Of a stretch of DNA of 36,093 nt, positions 1-7,940 are shown one piece after another. Location of the stretch: assembly GCF_019207025.1 (NCBI RefSeq), contig NZ_JAEEGC010000029.1, positions 1 to 36,093 on the forward strand, given 5' to 3'. This DNA comes from Clostridium thailandense (lineage in GTDB: Bacteria; Bacillota; Clostridia; Clostridiales; Clostridiaceae). Below the pieces are notes generated by a model. That model was not told where the DNA came from. It ran no database searches and saw only the letters and a list, made by a program, of their open reading frames with translations. Numbering within the stretch: the first letter of the stretch is position 1; each line of letters begins with the position of its first letter. The position numbers and the translations under genes are program-made.

Positions 1-43
1 GTCGGCCGTGGGTATCTATAAAACATACACACTAATTTTCATC

Positions 44-439
44 TTATTTTAAGTTTTCTTTAGTAAAAGCTCCCGGAAGTATTTCTGATAAATCTTTTAC
101 AATATAATCATCCTCATTTTTAGCAAGAACTATCTTAGCATCCATTTTTCCAAACTCAGCAATTACCTGACGACATATCCCACATGGATAAGTATAGTCA
201 TCTAAATCTCCCACTATTGCTATTGCCCTAATCTCTTTTTCACCTTCAGATATGCCTTTAAATATGGCAGTTCTCTCAGCACAATTTGTAGCCCCGAAGG
301 ATGCATTTTCTATATTGCATCCACCGTATATATTTCCACTATCAAATAAAATCGCTGCACCTACTTTAAAATTAGAATATTGAGAATATGCTCTTTCTCT
401 ATATTTTAAAGCCACCTTTATAAGTTCTTTATAATCCAT
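44..439 (-). CDS. cdd: Cytidine deaminase
   Basis: Deaminates cytidine and deoxycytidine to the uridine forms in pyrimidine salvage; cytosolic, zinc-dependent. The protein is 131 residues, normal for the small homotetrameric bacterial type. The zinc site is clear: the CNIENASFGATNCAERTA block carries the catalytic Glu after a Cys, and PCGICRQ supplies the two other zinc Cys. I chose the ATG at 439 because an AGGAGA box sits 8 bases upstream; an ATG three codons earlier abuts that box. It is the last gene of the minus-strand nucleoside cluster, after pyrimidine-nucleoside phosphorylase, which consumes the uridine it makes. A hairpin with an operator-like sequence lies in the gap between the two genes. 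Confidence 0.96.
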   Translation of the reverse strand: MDYKELIKVALKYRERAYSQYSNFKVGAAILFDSGNIYGGCNIENASFGATNCAERTAIFKGISEGEKEIRAIAIVGDLDDYTYPCGICRQVIAEFGKMDAKIVLAKNEDDYIVKDLSEILPGAFTKENLK

Positions 440-476
440 GATTATCATCTCCTATCGAATAAACTTATATATATTT

Positions 477-511
477 AGCGGTTACATTACGTAATTATGT
501 AACCGCTTCCA
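477..511 (-). promoter_or_regulatory. Intercistronic hairpin with LacI/CcpA-type operator-like site
   Basis: Arms AGCGGTTACAT (477-487) and ATGTAACCGCT (497-507) form an 11-bp stem around a 9-base loop. The right arm runs into TGTAACCGCTTCCA (498-511), which differs from the CcpA cre consensus TGWNANCGNTNWCA at one position and also resembles LacI-family operators. No U-run follows on the minus strand, so a simple terminator is less likely. It may control cdd separately or stabilise the message end. Confidence 0.4.
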
Positions 512-546
512 CATAATTTTATAAATAGCTTAAGATATTCCTGTTT

Positions 547-1851
547 CTATTTTATAACATCATAAATTAACGGAATAGTTTCTTCGTAGTTATCTGAGAT
601 TTTGTAATTATTTAATATATCTTGGGCTGCTTTTTCTATCTTTGATTCATTATTGGCATGAATATAAGCTATAGTATCTCCCTTCTCTATCTTATCTCCT
701 CTTTTCTTGTTAAGTACAATTCCTACTGCCAAATCTACTACATCTTCCTTAGTAGCTCTTCCTGCACCAAGCTCCATAGCTATTAGCCCTATATTTTCTG
801 AATTAATCTTAGATACATATCCTTCTGTATCGCTTTTAACCTCATAAACATACTTAGCTTTTGGCAGAAGTTCACTGTTATCTATTTGCTCTACACTGCC
901 TCCCTGAGCTCCAATAAATTCTTTTAATTTTGATAATGCTGAGCCATTACTTATTGTCTTTAAAAGCATCTCTCTAGCTTCTTCAACTGTCTTAGCTTTC
1001 TTAGCAAGAACTACCATGTTACTTCCGAGTGTTAGACAAAGTTCTAGTAAATCTTTGGGTCCGTTACCTTTTAATGTATTTAATGCTTCTTTTACTTCAA
1101 GAGCATTTCCTACAGCTAATCCTAAAGGTTGATCCATATCTGAAATTACCGCAACAGTATTTCTACCTACATTCTTTCCTATGCTTACCATTGCTTCAGC
1201 TAGTTTCTTAGCATCTTCATAGGATTTCATAAATGCTCCGTCTCCTACTTTAACATCTAATACTATACAGTCTGCTCCTGCAGCTATCTTTTTACTCATT
1301 ATGCTTGCAGATATCAATGATATGTTATCTACAGTCGCTGTTACATCTCTAAGAGCATATAGTTTCTTATCTGCTGGTGCTAAATCAGCAGTCTGACCCA
1401 TTATAGCTATTTTTTTAGTATTGACATTATTTACAAACTGCTCTTCTGTTATCTCAACTGAAAAGCCTTCAAAAGATTCTAGTTTATCTATTGTTCCTCC
1501 AGTGTGTCCTAATCCTCTTCCTGACATCTTTGCAACTGGTATTCCTAATGCAGCAACCATTGGAGTAAGTACTAAAGTAGTAGTATCACCGACTCCTCCA
1601 GTACTGTGTTTATCAACTTTTATTCCTTCTATTTTAGATAGATCTAATATATCTCCTGATCTAACCATAGCCATAGTTAAATCGGATGTCTCTCTCATAT
1701 TCATTTTTTGAAAATATATTGCCATTAGTAGAGCTGATACTTGATAGTCTGGTATGTTTCCTTTGGTATAGTTATCTACAAAATAATTTATTTCTTCTGT
1801 AGTAAGCTCATTACCATTTCTCTTTTTTAGTATTAAATCATACATTCTCAT
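547..1851 (-). CDS. pdp: Pyrimidine-nucleoside phosphorylase
   Basis: Phosphorolysis of uridine or thymidine to the base plus (deoxy)ribose-1-phosphate; cytosolic homodimer of the thymidine phosphorylase / AnmK-distinct NP-II family. From the chosen start it has 434 residues, the usual length. Family signatures are visible: [15 protein letters not shown] (phosphate loop), [19 protein letters not shown], and a C-terminal domain with [12 protein letters not shown]. The start is ATG at 1851, 9 bases after a GGAGG box; upstream in-frame codons lack one. It lies between the LacI regulator and cdd on the same strand. The Bacillus-type enzyme (pdp) accepts uridine and thymidine; strict thymidine phosphorylase (deoxyribose-specific) cannot be excluded from sequence alone. 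Confidence 0.94.
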   Translation of the reverse strand: MRMYDLILKKRNGNELTTEEINYFVDNYTKGNIPDYQVSALLMAIYFQKMNMRETSDLTMAMVRSGDILDLSKIEGIKVDKHSTGGVGDTTTLVLTPMVAALGIPVAKMSGRGLGHTGGTIDKLESFEGFSVEITEEQFVNNVNTKKIAIMGQTADLAPADKKLYALRDVTATVDNISLISASIMSKKIAAGADCIVLDVKVGDGAFMKSYEDAKKLAEAMVSIGKNVGRNTVAVISDMDQPLGLAVGNALEVKEALNTLKGNGPKDLLELCLTLGSNMVVLAKKAKTVEEAREMLLKTISNGSALSKLKEFIGAQGGSVEQIDNSELLPKAKYVYEVKSDTEGYVSKINSENIGLIAMELGAGRATKEDVVDLAVGIVLNKKRGDKIEKGDTIAYIHANNESKIEKAAQDILNNYKISDNYEETIPLIYDVIK

Positions 1852-1924
1852 AATTAAGCACCTCCCTATATAAATTAACCTTGCCAATTAGGATTAGTTC
1901 AACATTTTTTCATTTAAAAAATAC

Positions 1925-2953
1925 TTATTTATTCTTAATTTTACTTTTTTCTGATCCTTTCAAAATGATAGTTGGAGAAATTCTAATTCTCTTAACTTCA
2001 TTTTTTTCTTTACCTTCAATTTTTTCATTAAGCATATTCATTGCAGTTCTTCCCAAGTCTATAGGTGAATCTTCTACATAGGTAATATTTATGCCAACCA
2101 TATCAAGAACCTCTAACTTATTAAAGCCTACTATCGCTAAGTCGTCTGGAATTTTCTTATTTTCTTCCATTACAGCCTTAATAGACCCCATAGTCATCAT
2201 GTTACTACATATGACTACAGCCGTTGGTCCATCCTCCATTGACAATATCTTTTTCGTTAACTCATAACCAGTTTCTAACTTATAGTCGCCTTTAAATATA
2301 AAATTTTCTTCTACGCATAAATTATTTAATGTTAAAGCTTTTTTATAGCCTATTAATTCATGTACTGCTCTTTCTGAGCTTAAAAGGCCTGTTATTATTG
2401 ATATCTTCTTATGTCCCTCTCTTATTAGAAGACTAGTCGCATCAAAACCACCTTTTATATTATCAACAAAAACTCCATTAAAAGTTGAATGTTTTATGTC
2501 TGTTGCAACCAATACTATTGGTATGCTTAAATTTTCAATAGTATTAAAATATACGCTATTGAATTCATCTCCACCAAAAATCGGCGTCATTATAACCCCC
2601 ATCAATCTTTGTTCTTTAATAACATTAAGGGCCCTTAGTTCTTTCTCTAACTTGTCATCTGTATTAAATAATACAATATTTAAATTATGCCTTTCAGCTA
2701 TCTCACTTATTCCCTTAATAATTTCTCCAAAATAAGAATTCGTAATATCTGGAACGATTACACCTATTATATTAATTTCATTTTTAGATAATCCTCTAGC
2801 AATAGCACTAGGTGTATAGTTCAAATCTTTTATGGCTTTCAATATTCTATTTTTTGTCTCTTCTTTTACATATCCTGAACTATTTAATACTCTTGAAACT
2901 GTTGCTAAAGATACTCCTGCTTTCTTAGCAATATCACTTATTGTGGCTCCCAT
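1925..2953 (-). CDS. LacI-family transcriptional repressor, likely nucleoside-responsive
   Basis: A 342-residue LacI/GalR repressor. The N-terminus has the diagnostic helix-turn-helix and hinge: TISDIAKKAGVSLATVSRVL followed by NSSGYV and a hinge with the TPSAIARGL-type sequence. The rest is a periplasmic-binding-protein fold with GVIVPDITNSYFGEI at its start. ATG at 2953 has a GGGAGG box upstream; the more upstream in-frame ATG has none. It sits inside the nucleoside uptake/salvage cluster, between the binding lipoprotein and pdp, so I infer it controls this cluster through the operator-like sites at 4246-4259 and 498-511. The effector (a nucleoside or a ribose phosphate) is not determinable. 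CcpA is a different branch; this is not CcpA itself as far as I can tell. Confidence 0.9.
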   Translation of the reverse strand: MGATISDIAKKAGVSLATVSRVLNSSGYVKEETKNRILKAIKDLNYTPSAIARGLSKNEINIIGVIVPDITNSYFGEIIKGISEIAERHNLNIVLFNTDDKLEKELRALNVIKEQRLMGVIMTPIFGGDEFNSVYFNTIENLSIPIVLVATDIKHSTFNGVFVDNIKGGFDATSLLIREGHKKISIITGLLSSERAVHELIGYKKALTLNNLCVEENFIFKGDYKLETGYELTKKILSMEDGPTAVVICSNMMTMGSIKAVMEENKKIPDDLAIVGFNKLEVLDMVGINITYVEDSPIDLGRTAMNMLNEKIEGKEKNEVKRIRISPTIILKGSEKSKIKNK

Positions 2954-3072
2954 GACATAGCCTCCCTTATATAAAGCAATCCCCATTCTGCAGGTTATTA
3001 TACCACAAAGTTACATCTTTTATTATGCAACTTAACATAACTCTCTTACATAATCTTCTTCTGAATAATAAT

Positions 3073-3102
3073 TCAGATGGAGCATAGATACACTCCATCT
3101 GA
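3073..3102 (-). terminator. Hairpin after BMP lipoprotein gene
   Basis: TCAGATGGAG (3073-3082) and CTCCATCTGA (3093-3102) give a perfect 10-bp stem with a 10-base loop, 25 bases past the stop codon of the lipoprotein gene. The downstream run on the minus strand is AT-rich (ATTATTATTC) rather than pure U, so termination may be partial, allowing some read-through into the repressor gene. Confidence 0.6.
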
Positions 3103-3126
3103 TTTAAACTTCATTATTTTTTATTT

Positions 3127-4227
3127 TTAAATTTGAGGAACTGTGAACTTACCTACAGCATCTCTTGTTTCAGGAACTGTAAGTTTTCCACTCTTTATAG
3201 CTTCCATATATTTATTAACTAAATCTAAAACATCCTTTGGAGTATTTTTGTCTGAGGAAGGTGCTACACCTACACCATCTTCTTTTATTCCAAGTACTAC
3301 ATGTTTTCCACCTTGGAATTTTCCCTTAACAACATCTTGAACAGCATTATATGTTGCTGTATCAACCTTTTTAACCATACTTGAAAGAATTACACTTGAA
3401 TATTCTGGAACTGTAATTGCTTGATCCATATCGACTCCAATAGCCCAAACTGTTTTTCCTGAATCCTTAAGTTCTTTAGCTGCTTTAAACATTCCTATAC
3501 CAACACCACCAGCAGCATGGTATATAACATCACAACCAGCACCATATAATGATTTTGCTAATTCATAGCCTTTATTAGTGTCGTTAAAACTATCCGCATA
3601 TTTAACCATTGTTCCTGGAGTTTTGCCATCTGCACTTATTAATCCTGTTGCAGCTTCTGGATTTACAGCTTTTACTCCTGCAGCAAAACCTGCTTCAAAT
3701 TTGTTTATTAAAGCTTGATCTTTCCCACCTATGAAACCTACTTTATTAGCTTTAGTCATTTTACCAGCTATAACACCCATTAAAAAAGAACCTTCTTGTT
3801 CTTTGAATGATATTGATTCAACATTTGGTAAATCAACTGTTGTATCTATTATAGCAAAGTTCTTATCTTTATATTTACCAGCTATGTTTTTCATAGCTTG
3901 TTCCATTTGGAAGCCAACTCCAAAGACTAAGTTGTCTCCATTATTAACCAAAGCATCTAGATTTGATTCATAATCTTCCTTTTTAGCAGATTCAACTGCT
4001 TTATAGTCAACTCCAAAGTCCTTTACAGCTTTCTTTATTCCAGTATCTGCTGCCTGATTAAATGATTTATCATTTAATCCACCTTCATCTGTTGAAAGAC
4101 CAATTTTTACGCTTTTTCCAGTTTGTCCACTTTGTTGTTGTGTTGTTGAATCTTTACTTCCACAACCTGTAAATACACCAGTAACAATAGCTACTGCTGC
4201 TAGAATAGTTATAATCTTTTTTTTCAA
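3127..4227 (-). CDS. BMP-family nucleoside-binding lipoprotein
   Basis: Substrate-binding lipoprotein of the Bmp/PnrA/NupA family, which captures nucleosides for an ABC importer; anchored on the outer face of the membrane. A signal peptide (about residues 1-21) ends in the lipobox VFTGCGSK, with Cys as the lipidated residue. BMP motifs include STDEGGLNDKSFNQAA near the start and DVIYHAAGGVGIGMFKAAKE in the second lobe. I chose TTG at 4227 because the GGAGG box is 8 bases upstream; the GTG at 4236 overlaps that box. About 366 residues, the usual length. The ATPase and permeases usually following such a gene are absent here; the downstream neighbours are the repressor, pdp and cdd, which supports nucleosides as substrate. 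The promoter and operator are described separately. Confidence 0.9.
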   Translation of the reverse strand: MKKKIITILAAVAIVTGVFTGCGSKDSTTQQQSGQTGKSVKIGLSTDEGGLNDKSFNQAADTGIKKAVKDFGVDYKAVESAKKEDYESNLDALVNNGDNLVFGVGFQMEQAMKNIAGKYKDKNFAIIDTTVDLPNVESISFKEQEGSFLMGVIAGKMTKANKVGFIGGKDQALINKFEAGFAAGVKAVNPEAATGLISADGKTPGTMVKYADSFNDTNKGYELAKSLYGAGCDVIYHAAGGVGIGMFKAAKELKDSGKTVWAIGVDMDQAITVPEYSSVILSSMVKKVDTATYNAVQDVVKGKFQGGKHVVLGIKEDGVGVAPSSDKNTPKDVLDLVNKYMEAIKSGKLTVPETRDAVGKFTVPQI

Positions 4228-4245
4228 TTCGTACACCTCCGAATA

Positions 4246-4259
4246 TGTTATCGCTTACA
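4246..4259 (-). promoter_or_regulatory. LacI/CcpA-type operator (cre-like) at the BMP promoter
   Basis: TGTTATCGCTTACA on the plus strand matches the published cre consensus TGWNANCGNTNWCA at every fixed position, and is also a typical LacI-family palindrome. It starts 5 bases downstream of the -10 box at 4265-4270, over the expected transcription start, so bound repressor would block initiation. The adjacent LacI-family gene and CcpA are both plausible binders. Confidence 0.7.
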
Positions 4260-4264
4260 CATTA

Positions 4265-4293
4265 ATAATAATGCCAATTTATGCATAAGTCAA
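4265..4293 (-). promoter_or_regulatory. Sigma-A promoter of the nucleoside cluster
   Basis: Read on the minus strand: -35 TTGACT (4288-4293), a 17-base spacer, -10 TATTAT (4265-4270). Spacing is optimal and it lies about 40 bases from the TTG start of the lipoprotein gene. Confidence 0.75.
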
Positions 4294-4415
4294 TCCCCTT
4301 TTTAGTGGTTTCAAAAAATTTTTTTTTATTTTTTTACATGATCATTTCACATAGTTTTCATATATTTAAGATTATTTATCATTTGTAAATATTTACATAA
4401 AGTATATAAACTACA

Positions 4416-4461
4416 ATAAAGACATTTGCCCATATTTTAAAATACAGCTAAATGTCTTTAT
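4416..4461 (-). terminator. Terminator of the Sia-like operon
   Basis: ATAAAGACATTT (4416-4427) pairs perfectly with AAATGTCTTTAT (4450-4461), a 12-bp stem about 60 bases after the stop codon of the diguanylate cyclase gene. The loop is large (22 bases), and the U-tail is weak. Confidence 0.6.
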
Positions 4462-4524
4462 AAATATATTCCTAGATATCATATTTATTACTTTTAAATT
4501 TTTTAACTTTAAATCTATATTTTT

Positions 4525-5265
4525 TTAGTGTTTTTTTGTTTTATTTTCATACATTATTTTGTCTGCACCTTTAATAATTTCATCTATATTAGTTATAGTT
4601 GTGTATTCATTGATTTCTTTAATACCATGACTAAAGGAAATTTTATATGGTTTTAAGTTCATTTCATTAAAGTCTTGTACTTTTTTAAAAACCTCATGCA
4701 TGATTCTCTGTGCTTCATTATACCTATACTTAGGAAATATAATTATAAACTCATCGCCACCCATGCGGCTTATTATATCATCCTTTCTTATAGAAATTCT
4801 TATAATTTCTACTAAATCTTTTATAAGATTATCACCTTCAACATGTCCATATATATCGTTAATACTTCTTAATTGATCGATGTCTATAAGACATATAGAA
4901 AAATAGTTATCTCCTCTTATACAATTGTTTATTTGCTCTTCAAGCACCATAAAACCTGTTCTACGATTTGAAACACCTGTCATAGGATCTGTATATGCAT
5001 AATATTTAAGTTTTTCCTCAAATTTTTTTCTTTCTTCAATTTCTTTACGCAGCTCCTCCTGTATCTGCTGGAGATATACCTGCTGTCCATCACTAATTTT
5101 CGTAAGCTTCATCATAGATCTTAATGTTTTTTCATAACTTGATATAAGCTTATCAAAATATTCTATTAGAACATTTCCCACATCTTGTGATTCTTTACAT
5201 CTTTGTTTTGCATTATTGAGTTCTTCCATTTCTTCTTTAAAAAGATTTTCTAAGTCGCTAAGCAT
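4525..5265 (-). CDS. GGDEF diguanylate cyclase, SiaD-like
   Basis: Makes cyclic di-GMP from two GTP. The protein has 246 residues: a helical, probably coiled-coil N-terminus (about 1-85, rich in Glu/Lys, with QQIQEELRKEIEERKKFEEK) and a GGDEF domain (about 88-242). The catalytic motif RMGGDEF (GGDEF at 169-173) is intact, as is an inhibitory RxxD site (RKDD, 160-163) exactly five residues before it, so product feedback inhibition is expected. YTDPMTGVSNRR marks the domain start. There is no membrane segment or sensor domain; input presumably comes through the helical N-terminus. It is the fourth gene of the phosphatase-kinase-switch set, the position and architecture of Pseudomonas SiaD, which is activated by binding unphosphorylated SiaC. 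Starts at ATG with GGGAGAA upstream. Confidence 0.93.
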   Translation of the reverse strand: MLSDLENLFKEEMEELNNAKQRCKESQDVGNVLIEYFDKLISSYEKTLRSMMKLTKISDGQQVYLQQIQEELRKEIEERKKFEEKLKYYAYTDPMTGVSNRRTGFMVLEEQINNCIRGDNYFSICLIDIDQLRSINDIYGHVEGDNLIKDLVEIIRISIRKDDIISRMGGDEFIIIFPKYRYNEAQRIMHEVFKKVQDFNEMNLKPYKISFSHGIKEINEYTTITNIDEIIKGADKIMYENKTKKH

Positions 5266-5285
5266 GATTTTCTTCTCCCTTAACT

Positions 5286-5669
5286 CTAAATTTCTTCTAT
5301 AAGATTGAATTCAATACTCTCTTCTAAATCCTCTTTAAACTCATTACCGCATTCTAAAATATTTCTGTTATTTTTTTTATAGTGCCAATTGATTACAATT
5401 TTTTTGCCACTTTGTGCAGCTTGCTCAAATTTATATATAATATCCATAAGACATTTTATACTACTTGTATTTAAATATATTAAACTAATGCACAATTGTA
5501 TTTCCTTGTCGGTAACCTTAATATAATCATCAATCCAATCAAAGAGAGGCTCATAGAATTTGAATGCATTTTCTGGATAGGATTGACCACTTATTTTTAA
5601 AACCCCTGTTTCTGGATTAAATTCCACCTCTGGTGACGATTTTGTCTTTTCTAAATATAGTGTTTCCAT
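5286..5669 (-). CDS. SiaC-like switch phosphoprotein (DUF1987)
   Basis: A 127-residue protein of the DUF1987/SiaC family, the switch protein of the SiaABC pathway. Characteristic motifs are TKSSPEVEFNPETGVLKISG and SYPENAFKFYEPLFDWID in the first half. The phospho-acceptor region YLNTSSIK places a Thr at residue 68, the same number I recall for the phosphothreonine of Pseudomonas aeruginosa SiaC, followed by two Ser. By family knowledge the SiaB kinase phosphorylates it, the SiaA phosphatase reverses this, and the unphosphorylated form binds and activates the GGDEF partner. It lies directly between the kinase gene (14 bases upstream) and the cyclase gene (20 bases downstream), so all are probably one transcript. 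The fold is STAS-like, so it could be mistaken for an anti-sigma antagonist. Confidence 0.9.
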   Translation of the reverse strand: METLYLEKTKSSPEVEFNPETGVLKISGQSYPENAFKFYEPLFDWIDDYIKVTDKEIQLCISLIYLNTSSIKCLMDIIYKFEQAAQSGKKIVINWHYKKNNRNILECGNEFKEDLEESIEFNLIEEI

Positions 5670-5683
5670 TTTAACTCTCCTTT

Positions 5684-6235
5684 TTATATATTAACTTTTA
5701 AGATAAAGAAAGAATACTTCTCATCTCTTTCCATAAATAAATATTTCAAAGGTTTACTAGCCTTCCTCGCCATATTTATTAGCCCAAGACCTGCTCCTAA
5801 ATCATTGTTTTTGCCGAACTTAAGCTTTTCTTTATAATATGCTTTTAATTGTTCCTTATTTAGAGAATTTATATAATTCAATTTTTCTTTTAAACCTTTA
5901 ACATCAACATTATTTATAATATTTTCTGAACAAATATAATAATCATCTTGTTCCTTACCTATAACTATTATACTTTCAAACGCAAGTTTTAAAAATTCCT
6001 TCTCGTTATCAATGCTAATTTTTTTATAAAAATAGTTTTTTATATTTTGCGATTGCTCTATATATATAGACAGAACTTCATAGCCTTTCATTTCACAGTT
6101 ATCTTGTTCTATATAATTTTTTATACTTTCTCCGATTTCTTCTATTATTTCTTGAGTAAAAGATCCATTAAAACTTATAATAATACCATTTTTATTCATC
6201 TTTTTTACAATAGAATGTAATTCCTCAGTGATCAT
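5684..6235 (-). CDS. SiaB-family protein kinase
   Basis: About 183 residues, resembling SiaB-type (DUF6272) GHKL-fold kinases. Visible are an N-box-like segment IYIEQSQNIKNYF (about 58-70) and a glycine-rich ATP-lid region NDLGAGLGLINMARKAS (about 144-160), with KPLKY following. No membrane segment. I chose ATG at 6235, 9 bases after AGGAG; an in-frame TTG at 6244 abuts the box. In the known pathway this kinase phosphorylates SiaC on Thr; here the SiaC-like gene follows after 14 bases. The family is divergent from classical histidine kinases and lacks an H-box, which fits a protein kinase rather than a two-component sensor. Confidence 0.82.
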   Translation of the reverse strand: MITEELHSIVKKMNKNGIIISFNGSFTQEIIEEIGESIKNYIEQDNCEMKGYEVLSIYIEQSQNIKNYFYKKISIDNEKEFLKLAFESIIVIGKEQDDYYICSENIINNVDVKGLKEKLNYINSLNKEQLKAYYKEKLKFGKNNDLGAGLGLINMARKASKPLKYLFMERDEKYSFFILKVNI

Positions 6236-6265
6236 AATTATCAACTCCTGTAATGAGATAAAATG

Positions 6266-7645
6266 TTAATCTGGTTTTATTCCAATTAATGTTATATCAT
6301 CTCTTTGTTCTTCATTTCCCATGTATTCATCAATACTGTTCCATATTTTTTGTTTTTGTTTTTCAAAAGGTAATCTATTAACATTTTCTAGAACCTTTAT
6401 AAAATTATCTATACCATATGGATATATGTTTTCCTCTCCGTTTTGATCTATTAAACCATCTGTAGTCATATAAAAAACATCACCTGGCAGATAATCGATT
6501 ACTATATCTGTAAACTCTTTAGGTTTTTTATGTATCTTCCTCTCCATACCATAGCCAATGCTTCTATTTATTCCTCTTATCTCTTTCAATTCACCCTTAG
6601 AATAATAGAAAAGTGAAATATGTGCTCCTGAATATATAAGCTTTTTTAGTTTTTTATCCACAATACAAATTCCTATATCAAGCCCTGCATGAAAATGCTC
6701 AATATTGTTAAATTTGTAAAATGTGTCCCTAAATATGGTATTGAGTTTATTTAGTACTTCAGATGCACTTTGTGTTTCGCCTTCCTTAAGAATTTGATTT
6801 AAAATTTGATTTACAGCTATTGTCACAAAAGCCCCAGACACTCCATGTCCTGTACAATCTATTATAGCTGTACAAAATCCATTTTTTTGAGGAATAAACC
6901 AATAAATATCACCACCTACAATATCCCTAGGCTTCCATATTATAAATGCATCCTTAGCATATTTTTTTATAAATGATAGATCTGGCAAAAGAGAATTTTG
7001 TATTACGCTTGCATAGTTTATATTTTCTATAATAAGGTCATTTTTCTTTTTTATTTCGTCTTCAGATTTTTTTCTCTCTTCTTCAAATAATTTGGCATTT
7101 TCAGATGCTATAGATATCTGTATTGCCAAAGTATAAAAAAAATCCATCTTACTTTTTGTAAAATATTCTTTAGAATGGTGCTCAGCAACTATCACCCCAA
7201 TTCTATTTTTATTTTTAAAATCGTCTAGAGGTACTAAAAGTATTGATTTAACATTTTTTCCTCTTATAAATTTATATTCATCATTATCTAAGTTAAATAA
7301 ACTAGGATTTTTAATTCTCATAAAATATTGTGGAAGATCAGTAGAGTCTTCTGTACCAAATACATTTTCATTATAAATGCTTCTTGAATAACATTTGAAA
7401 CCAACATTTTGTCTTATCCATATAGTACAGGTATCAAGACCCATCACGCCCATGAGCATGTCAGTAATAATCTCCATCAGTCCAACAAAGGAACTTAAAT
7501 TTGAAGAAACCTTAATTACCTCTCCTAATACCCAATTCATAGCTTTTTGCTCATGCAGATTTCTATTTAAAATTTCTAAAACCTCTTTATTTAACTCCAT
7601 ATTATCTGTAACACTTTGTTCATATATATCATTATCAACATTCAT
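6266..7645 (-). CDS. GAF-PP2C (SpoIIE-type) serine/threonine phosphatase, SiaA-like
   Basis: A 459-residue cytosolic regulator. Residues about 45-185 form a GAF sensor domain (DTCTIWIR, SILLVPLDDF, RIGVIVAEHH). A short coiled coil (about 186-212) leads into a PP2C/SpoIIE phosphatase (about 213-457). Metal-binding acidic residues are present: DIVGGD (241-246), DCTGHGVSGAF (263-273), TTDG (Asp396) and the final DD (449-450). Pseudomonas SiaA is membrane-bound with a HAMP domain; this one is soluble and uses GAF as input, so its signal is probably an internal small molecule or redox state. It heads the four-gene module, 30 bases before the kinase gene. The ATG at 7645 has no good ribosome site nearby; a strong GGAGG lies about 40 bases upstream with no usable in-frame start after it. 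Confidence 0.92.
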   Translation of the reverse strand: MNVDNDIYEQSVTDNMELNKEVLEILNRNLHEQKAMNWVLGEVIKVSSNLSSFVGLMEIITDMLMGVMGLDTCTIWIRQNVGFKCYSRSIYNENVFGTEDSTDLPQYFMRIKNPSLFNLDNDEYKFIRGKNVKSILLVPLDDFKNKNRIGVIVAEHHSKEYFTKSKMDFFYTLAIQISIASENAKLFEEERKKSEDEIKKKNDLIIENINYASVIQNSLLPDLSFIKKYAKDAFIIWKPRDIVGGDIYWFIPQKNGFCTAIIDCTGHGVSGAFVTIAVNQILNQILKEGETQSASEVLNKLNTIFRDTFYKFNNIEHFHAGLDIGICIVDKKLKKLIYSGAHISLFYYSKGELKEIRGINRSIGYGMERKIHKKPKEFTDIVIDYLPGDVFYMTTDGLIDQNGEENIYPYGIDNFIKVLENVNRLPFEKQKQKIWNSIDEYMGNEEQRDDITLIGIKPD

Positions 7646-7698
7646 AGTATTAAATATGAGCCTATGTTTTAGAAGCTCAAAACCTCCTTTATCCTACA

Positions 7699-7776
7699 CT
7701 AAGTATAATGTACTATATTTTCATTATTTTCTTCAATACTTTCTTTAATAATTTCCTCAGTCTTAGCTTCATTCAA
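7699..7776 (-). CDS. Possible 25-residue leader peptide or gene remnant
   Basis: A short reading frame starting TTG with Glu/Asn-rich content (EEIIKESIEENNENIVHYT at its end) lies just ahead of the phosphatase gene. Composition looks coding-like, but there is no ribosome site before the TTG and the frame is closed by TAA a few codons upstream. It may be chance, a degraded gene end, or a leader peptide. The rest of 7646-7940 is AT-rich with no clear promoter. Confidence 0.2.
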   Translation of the reverse strand: MNEAKTEEIIKESIEENNENIVHYT

Positions 7777-7940
7777 TTTATTCGACTCAGATTCTATTAT
7801 TTACTTATATCAATTTTTATAAATTAAATATAAATACTTGTACACTCAAAATTCTAAGATATAATATGGTAATTGTCATTTTTAGAAAGAAAAGCAGCAG
7901 GAAAAATATTTAATTTTAACTTGCTACTTTCAATATCAAT

